Shown here: piece after piece, positions 34,796 to 38,839 of the stretch
Numbering within the stretch: the first letter of the stretch is position 1
How the letters are laid out: the number at the start of each line of letters is the position of its first letter
Assembly (NCBI GenBank): GCA_017881315.1
Contig: JADGRB010000017.1
Span: 1-38,839, forward strand
From: Pseudomonadota bacterium
GTDB taxonomy: Bacteria; Myxococcota_A; Polyangia; Fen-1088
Direction of reading: 5' to 3'
Length of the DNA stretch: 38,839 nucleotides
Notes under the pieces: model-generated
Databases searched by the model: none
Told to the model about the DNA's origin: nothing
Seen by the model: the letters and a program-made list of their open reading frames with translations, nothing else
Position numbers and translations under genes: made by a program

Positions 34796-36211
34796 ATGAG
34801 CGGCGCGACGTTCGACAAGATGACACCGGGGCCGGTGGCCGCCACGGGGCGCCGGCTTCCCGATCCGAAGCAGTGCCAGCGCTTCGCCGAGCAGATGCTG
34901 CGGCTGGCGCTCAAGGCGGGCGCCGACGGGGCCGAGGTGCTGGTCCGCGACGGCAACGAGCTGGAGGTCAAGGTGCGGCTCGGCGAGACCGAGCTCATCA
35001 AGGAGGCGGGCAGCCGCGCGCTCGGGCTGCGCGTGATCAAGCAGCAGCGCGCGGCCGTCACCTACACCTCGGATTTCTCGCCGGCGGGCCTGGAGCGCTT
35101 CGCGCGCGACAGCGTCGATCTGGCCGCGCTGGCCGAGCCCGATCCGGAGGGGGCGCTGCCGGCGCGCGAGGAGATGGCGCGCACCGTCGCCGACCTCGAC
35201 CTGTGGGACGAGGCGGTGCTCTCGATCGACGTGGCCGAAGGGCTGCGCCGCGCGCGCGTCGGCGAGGCGGCGGCGCTCAAGCTCGACAAGCGGGTGACCA
35301 ACTCCGACGGCGCGGTGTTCGGGCGGACGGTGGGCGCCTCGGCGTTCGCGACCTCGGCCGGCTTCTCGGGCGCCGTGCGCGGGACGCACGTGTCGTTCGC
35401 GGTCGAGCCGATCTGCGACGACGCCGACGGCAAGAAGCGCAACGGCGTCTACTGGACCGCGTCGCGCTTCGCGAGCGGCCTCGCCGATCCGGAGGCGGTC
35501 GGCCTCGAGGCGGCGCGGCGCACCCTGGCCAAGCTGGGCTCGCGGAAGATCCCGACCGGCGCCGCGCCGATCGTATTTTCGCCCGACGCCGGCCGCAGCC
35601 TGGTCGGCCAGCTCGCCGGCGTGATGTCTGGCGGCGCGCTCTGGCGGCGCAGCACCTACCTGGCGGGCCGCGAAGGGACGCTCGTCGCGTCGCCGCTCTG
35701 CGAGCTCCTCGACGATCCGCTGATCCCGCGCGGCCCGGGCTCGCGCGCCTTCGACGGCGAGGGCCTGCCGAGCCGCACCAACGTCCTGGTCTCGGGCGGG
35801 ATCCTGCGCACCTTCCTGTGTGACGTCTACGCCGCGCGCAAGCTCGGGCGTCGGTCGACGGGCTCGGCGGCGCGCGCCGTGGGCGGCGGGCCGCACGTCG
35901 GTTTCTCCAACTTGATCCTGCGCCCCGGCCGCACGCCGGCCGCCGAGCTGGAGCGCCTCGATCGCGGCCTCTACGTCACCGACCTGATGGGGTTCGGCTT
36001 CAACGGCGTGAGCGGCGACTACTCCCAGGGCGCCGCCGGTTTCTGGATCGAAGGGGGCGAGCGCGCCTTCCCGGTCGGCGAGATCACCGTCTCCGCCAGC
36101 TTCGACGATCTGTGGAAGCGGGTGGACGCCGTGGGTGACGATCTCGACACGCGCTCGTCGGTGCAGTGCCCGACCTTCCGCGTCTCCGAGATGATGATCG
36201 CCGGCACCTGA
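34796..36211 (+). CDS. pmbA: TldE/PmbA metalloprotease partner subunit
   Basis: The 471-residue protein is the non-catalytic partner of TldD. It shares the fold (ADGAEVLVRDGNELEVKVRLGE at the start, NLILRPGRTPAAELERLDRGLYVTDLMGFGFNGVSGDYSQGAAGFWIEGGERAFPVGEITVS at the end) but has no HExxxH zinc motif, as expected. The region with TSAGFSGAVRGTHVSFAVEPICDD is typical of PmbA. It closes the plus-strand run of five genes (MerR-like, region-4-like, BMC, TldD, TldE). A hairpin follows right after its stop. Confidence 0.95.
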   Translation: MSGATFDKMTPGPVAATGRRLPDPKQCQRFAEQMLRLALKAGADGAEVLVRDGNELEVKVRLGETELIKEAGSRALGLRVIKQQRAAVTYTSDFSPAGLERFARDSVDLAALAEPDPEGALPAREEMARTVADLDLWDEAVLSIDVAEGLRRARVGEAAALKLDKRVTNSDGAVFGRTVGASAFATSAGFSGAVRGTHVSFAVEPICDDADGKKRNGVYWTASRFASGLADPEAVGLEAARRTLAKLGSRKIPTGAAPIVFSPDAGRSLVGQLAGVMSGGALWRRSTYLAGREGTLVASPLCELLDDPLIPRGPGSRAFDGEGLPSRTNVLVSGGILRTFLCDVYAARKLGRRSTGSAARAVGGGPHVGFSNLILRPGRTPAAELERLDRGLYVTDLMGFGFNGVSGDYSQGAAGFWIEGGERAFPVGEITVSASFDDLWKRVDAVGDDLDTRSSVQCPTFRVSEMMIAGT

Positions 36212-36255
36212 CCGACCGGCGCCAGGTCGCGCCCTCGGGATCGACCGCCGGTCGG
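36212..36255. terminator. Inverted repeat between convergent pmbA and CysQ-like genes
   Basis: CCGACCGGCG directly after the pmbA stop pairs perfectly with CGCCGGTCGG, leaving a 24-base loop. It sits between the ends of two convergent genes and may end transcripts from both. There is no T run. Confidence 0.5.
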
Positions 36256-36259
36256 CGGC

Positions 36260-37084
36260 TCAGTCCGTGTGGTCGACCAGCGGCGCGAGGGTCTTGATCA
36301 CGAAGGGATGCAGCGGTCCGTTCGAGGCCACGATGCCGCGCCGGTTGTAGAGATCCTGTCGATCGTAGATGAGGGGCTCGCCGTCCACGTCGGTCATCCG
36401 GCCGCCCGCGCCGAGCAAGATCGCCTCCGGCCCGCAAGTGTCCCAGATCTTGGTGCGCCCGCCCGTGTAGACGTACAGATCGCGCTCGGCCCGCGACACG
36501 AGGCCGATCTTGAGCCCCACGCTGCCCACGTTGATCTCGTCTTGGATCTGCAGCGCGCGTTTGATCTTGTCGATGCGCGAGGTGCGGTGGGTCTTCGACG
36601 CCACCAGCCGGATGCCGGGTGGCGCGTCGATCGTCGACGTCCGCAGGGGCGCGCGCACGCCGTCGGCCTCTTCGACCCACGCCCCCACGCCGACGATCCC
36701 GCCGTAGACCTTCTCGGAGAGCGGATGCGCCACCGCCCCCACCATCGGCCGCCCCTCGACGGCGAGGCCGATCATGACCACGAAGCCGACCTCGCCCAGG
36801 ATGAAGTCGCTGGTGCCGTCGATCGGATCGACCATCCAGACCCGCCGTTTTCCGAGCCGCGCGCCGCTGTCCGGGATCTCTTCCGACAGGATCACGTCCT
36901 TGGGAAACGCGGCGTGCAGGCGGTCCACGATCAGCGCGCTGGCGGCTCGGTCGGCCTCGGTCACCGGCTCGCCACCGGCCTTGCTCTCGATGACCATCCG
37001 CTTGCCGTGGTAGCCGCGCACCAGCACCGCCGCCTCGCGCGCGATCCGGGCCGCCGCCTCCAGCTCGGGCGCGTAGTCGCTCAT
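36260..37084 (-). CDS. Inositol monophosphatase / CysQ family phosphatase
   Basis: The 274-residue protein starts at an ATG that overlaps the MFS stop (ATGA). The track's 531-residue ORF is a read-through of another frame upstream. It has the family's metal sites: SEEIPDS (about 70), DPIDGTSDFILG (about 94) and the C-terminal WDTCGPEAILLGAGG with TD. The WDTCGPEA form is nearer to CysQ-type 3'(2'),5'-bisphosphate nucleotidases than to SuhB, so it may recycle adenosine 3',5'-bisphosphate from sulfate assimilation, but inositol phosphate cannot be excluded. It is cytoplasmic, magnesium-dependent and inhibited by lithium as a family rule. It is translated with the MFS gene. Confidence 0.88.
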   Translation of the reverse strand: MSDYAPELEAAARIAREAAVLVRGYHGKRMVIESKAGGEPVTEADRAASALIVDRLHAAFPKDVILSEEIPDSGARLGKRRVWMVDPIDGTSDFILGEVGFVVMIGLAVEGRPMVGAVAHPLSEKVYGGIVGVGAWVEEADGVRAPLRTSTIDAPPGIRLVASKTHRTSRIDKIKRALQIQDEINVGSVGLKIGLVSRAERDLYVYTGGRTKIWDTCGPEAILLGAGGRMTDVDGEPLIYDRQDLYNRRGIVASNGPLHPFVIKTLAPLVDHTD

Positions 37085-38343
37085 GTCGCCGCCGACTGCG
37101 CGCCGGCTCGCGCGGCGCGGAGGTCGCGCGCCAGCGACTTTCGCGCCGCGAGCAGCACCAGCCCCGCCAGGATGGGCAGCGACGCCGTCATCAGCACGGG
37201 CAGCTGCAGGCCGGTGCGATCGGAGATGAACCCGATCACGTAAGGCGAGGCGGCGTCGCCGAACAGGTGAATCGCCGTGGTGTTGATCGCGAACCCCCAA
37301 CCGCGCAGGGCCGCCGGCAGCACGTTCGCCATGGCGGCATTGAGCGGCCCGGTATTGAGGAAGAGCAACGTCAGCGCCACGAACATCGCGGGCCAGAAGA
37401 TAGCAGGTGAGGGCGCCAGGACCCCGATCACCGCGAACGGCAGCGACAACACCAGCGACATCCCGGCCAGCAGGAAGTGGCCGGCGGGAAAGCGCTCGGC
37501 CAGACGATCGCCGAGCTTGCCGCCGATCAAGGTCCCGACCAGGCCGGCCCCCGCCAGCACGCCACCGAAGGTCATGTCCGCCGACGCCAGCGGCAGGTGG
37601 CGGACCCGCACGAAGTAGGTCGGCATCCAGGTGGCGAGCCCCCCCACCACGAAGGTGTAGATGATCTGCGCGACCGTGTTGTAGACGAAGCTCCGGTAGC
37701 GCCCCAGCGCGGCCAGCGATTCGCGCAGCGAGGGCAGAGGCGCGCCGGCGTCCGCTGCCCCGCCCGGGTCGAGCCCGCCGCGCGGCGGATCCCTCAAGAA
37801 CAGCAGGAGCGCCGCCAGCGCCGCGCCCGGAATGCCGGCCAGGAAGAATGCCCACCGCCAGCCGAAGCGCGCGTTGATCGCCCCCCCCAGCACGTAGCCC
37901 AGCGCCGAGCCGACCGGGATCGCGGCGTAGAAGATCGCGAGCGCGCGGCCCCGACGGGCGGGCGGGTAGAAATCGGACAGCAGCGACGGCGTCACGACGG
38001 TGTAGCTCGCCTCGCCGACGCCGGTGAGCGCCCGCGCCAGCGCCAGCGCTGCGAAGGTCGGGGCCAGCCCCGAGCCGAAGGTGGCCGCGCTCCAGATGAA
38101 GACGCCGATCGCCGCCAGCTGAAAGCGCGGCCGCCGATCGCCGAGGCGCCCGGCGATGGGCGAGACGAACGAATAGCTCAGGATGAACAGCGTCGACAGC
38201 GAGCCCGCCTGCGAGTCGCGCAGGTGCAACGACGCGATGATCGACGGCATCACGGCGGCCGGCACGAACCGGTCGACGTAGTTGAGAAAGTTGAGCCCGG
38301 TCAGCGTCGCGAGCGCAGCGCGAGGTGAAGGCAGCCGAGCCAT
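37081..38343 (-). CDS. MFS transporter (spinster-like group)
   Basis: The 420-residue membrane protein has twelve predicted helices and MFS signatures: LNYVDRFVPAAVMPSI in helix 1, the loop 2-3 motif GRLGDRRPR, ALTGVGEASYTVVTPSLLSDFYPPARRGRALAIFYAAIPVGSALGYVLGG in helices 4-5, and GGKLGDRLAERFP in the second half. The FGEASY/IPxGSALG pattern places it in the spinster-like group, whose bacterial members move varied small molecules or lipids. The substrate is unknown. It is the first gene of a two-gene minus unit with the CysQ-like phosphatase and diverges from the last gene across 47 bases. Confidence 0.93.
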   Translation of the reverse strand: MARLPSPRAALATLTGLNFLNYVDRFVPAAVMPSIIASLHLRDSQAGSLSTLFILSYSFVSPIAGRLGDRRPRFQLAAIGVFIWSAATFGSGLAPTFAALALARALTGVGEASYTVVTPSLLSDFYPPARRGRALAIFYAAIPVGSALGYVLGGAINARFGWRWAFFLAGIPGAALAALLLFLRDPPRGGLDPGGAADAGAPLPSLRESLAALGRYRSFVYNTVAQIIYTFVVGGLATWMPTYFVRVRHLPLASADMTFGGVLAGAGLVGTLIGGKLGDRLAERFPAGHFLLAGMSLVLSLPFAVIGVLAPSPAIFWPAMFVALTLLFLNTGPLNAAMANVLPAALRGWGFAINTTAIHLFGDAASPYVIGFISDRTGLQLPVLMTASLPILAGLVLLAARKSLARDLRAARAGAQSAAT

Positions 38344-38390
38344 TCGCCCATCCGTATCACGCCGCCGTCGGGTGGTGTAGATTCCCCGCC

Positions 38391-38839
38391 ATGTCGAACC
38401 TGAGCGAGATCTTACTGGTGCCGGGCAACCGCCCGAAGGTGATCGCCGACTGCGGCAAGCTGGTCGAAGAAGAGGTGGATTCCAAGGGCGGGCTCACCGG
38501 CCTGGCGGTCAAGGCCGCCTTCGCCGTGGTCAAGGCGGTCAAGCCGGGCTTCGTCCCCGAGGCGATCGACCACATGCTCGACGATTTCGTTTCGCGCCTG
38601 GAGCCGTTCTGGACCGACGCGCAGGCGCGCAACGAGCCGGTGGGCGCGCTCATGAACGCGCGCGCCGGGCAGGTGGCCGACGCGCTCCTGGCCATCAGCG
38701 ACGAGCGCGCCTCCCGAGCCAAGAACGCCACGCTGCGCAAGGCCTACGACAAGCTGCGCCCGACGGGCAAGAAGCACGTCGAAGCGGCGGTGCCGCGCAT
38801 CGGGCGCCTCATCGCGAAGTACGCGAGCGCGGCGCCGGC
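38391..38839 (+). CDS. Conserved hypothetical protein, C-terminus beyond right edge (partial)
   Basis: This gene is not in the ORF track because it has no stop inside the window. It is open for 149 codons from the ATG (MSNLSEILLVPGNRPKVIADC). The chain is helical, with LVEEEVDSKGGLTGLAVKAAFAVVKAVKPGFVPEAIDHMLDDFVSRLEPFW and a basic second half (RASRAKNATLRKAYDKLRPTGKKHV). It has no signal or membrane helix. I recall similar uncharacterised proteins of about 140-150 residues in actinobacteria (a DUF family whose number I am not sure of), so little of it should be missing. No function can be given. Confidence 0.78.
   Translation, partial: MSNLSEILLVPGNRPKVIADCGKLVEEEVDSKGGLTGLAVKAAFAVVKAVKPGFVPEAIDHMLDDFVSRLEPFWTDAQARNEPVGALMNARAGQVADALLAISDERASRAKNATLRKAYDKLRPTGKKHVEAAVPRIGRLIAKYASAAP

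Overview
This window is about 38.8 kb of high-GC bacterial chromosome with dense coding, GC-rich third codon positions and very few gaps. Several features together suggest a myxobacterium-like organism (Myxococcota / former Deltaproteobacteria): a zinc-ribbon Ser/Thr kinase, paired zinc-ribbon double-FHA proteins, an RHH protein of a type I associate with that group, non-flagellar type III secretion genes, and a sigma-70 factor with a long acidic N-terminus. This assignment is an inference from gene content. I see no rRNA, tRNA, insertion sequence, phage or CRISPR array.

Left part (1-8.6 kb). Two minus-strand genes come first: an incomplete two-helix membrane protein and a Tat-exported helical-barrel protein. 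Diverging from them is a tight plus-strand trio: a lipoprotein with two fused M16 peptidase domains, a membrane Ser/Thr kinase, and a CPBP-type membrane protease.

Housekeeping core (8.6-18 kb). A minus-strand zinc-ribbon protein with a histone H1-like tail lies opposite pyrK-pyrD (pyrimidine synthesis). Then come glnB-glnA (nitrogen control and glutamine synthetase), psd overlapping a methyltransferase with a long Pro-rich N-terminus, and a sigma factor. Hairpins after pyrD and glnA separate the units.

Signalling block (18-25.8 kb). A small IPT/TIG lipoprotein faces two minus-strand double-FHA proteins. Upstream of these on the same strand are a 1322-residue TPR/HEAT protein, a PilZ protein and a small zinc-finger anti-sigma-like protein. 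A 17-bp minisatellite lies between the last two.

Accessory part (25.8-31.4 kb). An isolated sctP-sctQ pair of type III secretion genes includes a well-formed internal start in sctQ that would yield the separate C-terminal SPOA domain. Next to it is a degenerate glycogen-synthase-like gene in an operon with a ribbon-helix-helix gene. That operon diverges from a DksA/TraR-type gene and a MepA-type murein endopeptidase, and the two -35 boxes sit in one palindrome.

Right part (31.4-38.8 kb). One plus-strand run encodes a MerR-like regulator, a protein carrying only sigma region 4 plus a Cys-rich segment, a solitary tandem BMC-domain (microcompartment shell-like) protein, and the TldD/TldE protease pair. 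An inositol-phosphatase/CysQ gene and an MFS transporter gene follow on the minus strand. A conserved hypothetical gene runs off the right edge.

The best candidates for something not yet described are the BMC/TldDE/MerR/sigma-like operon and the orphan sctP-sctQ pair.
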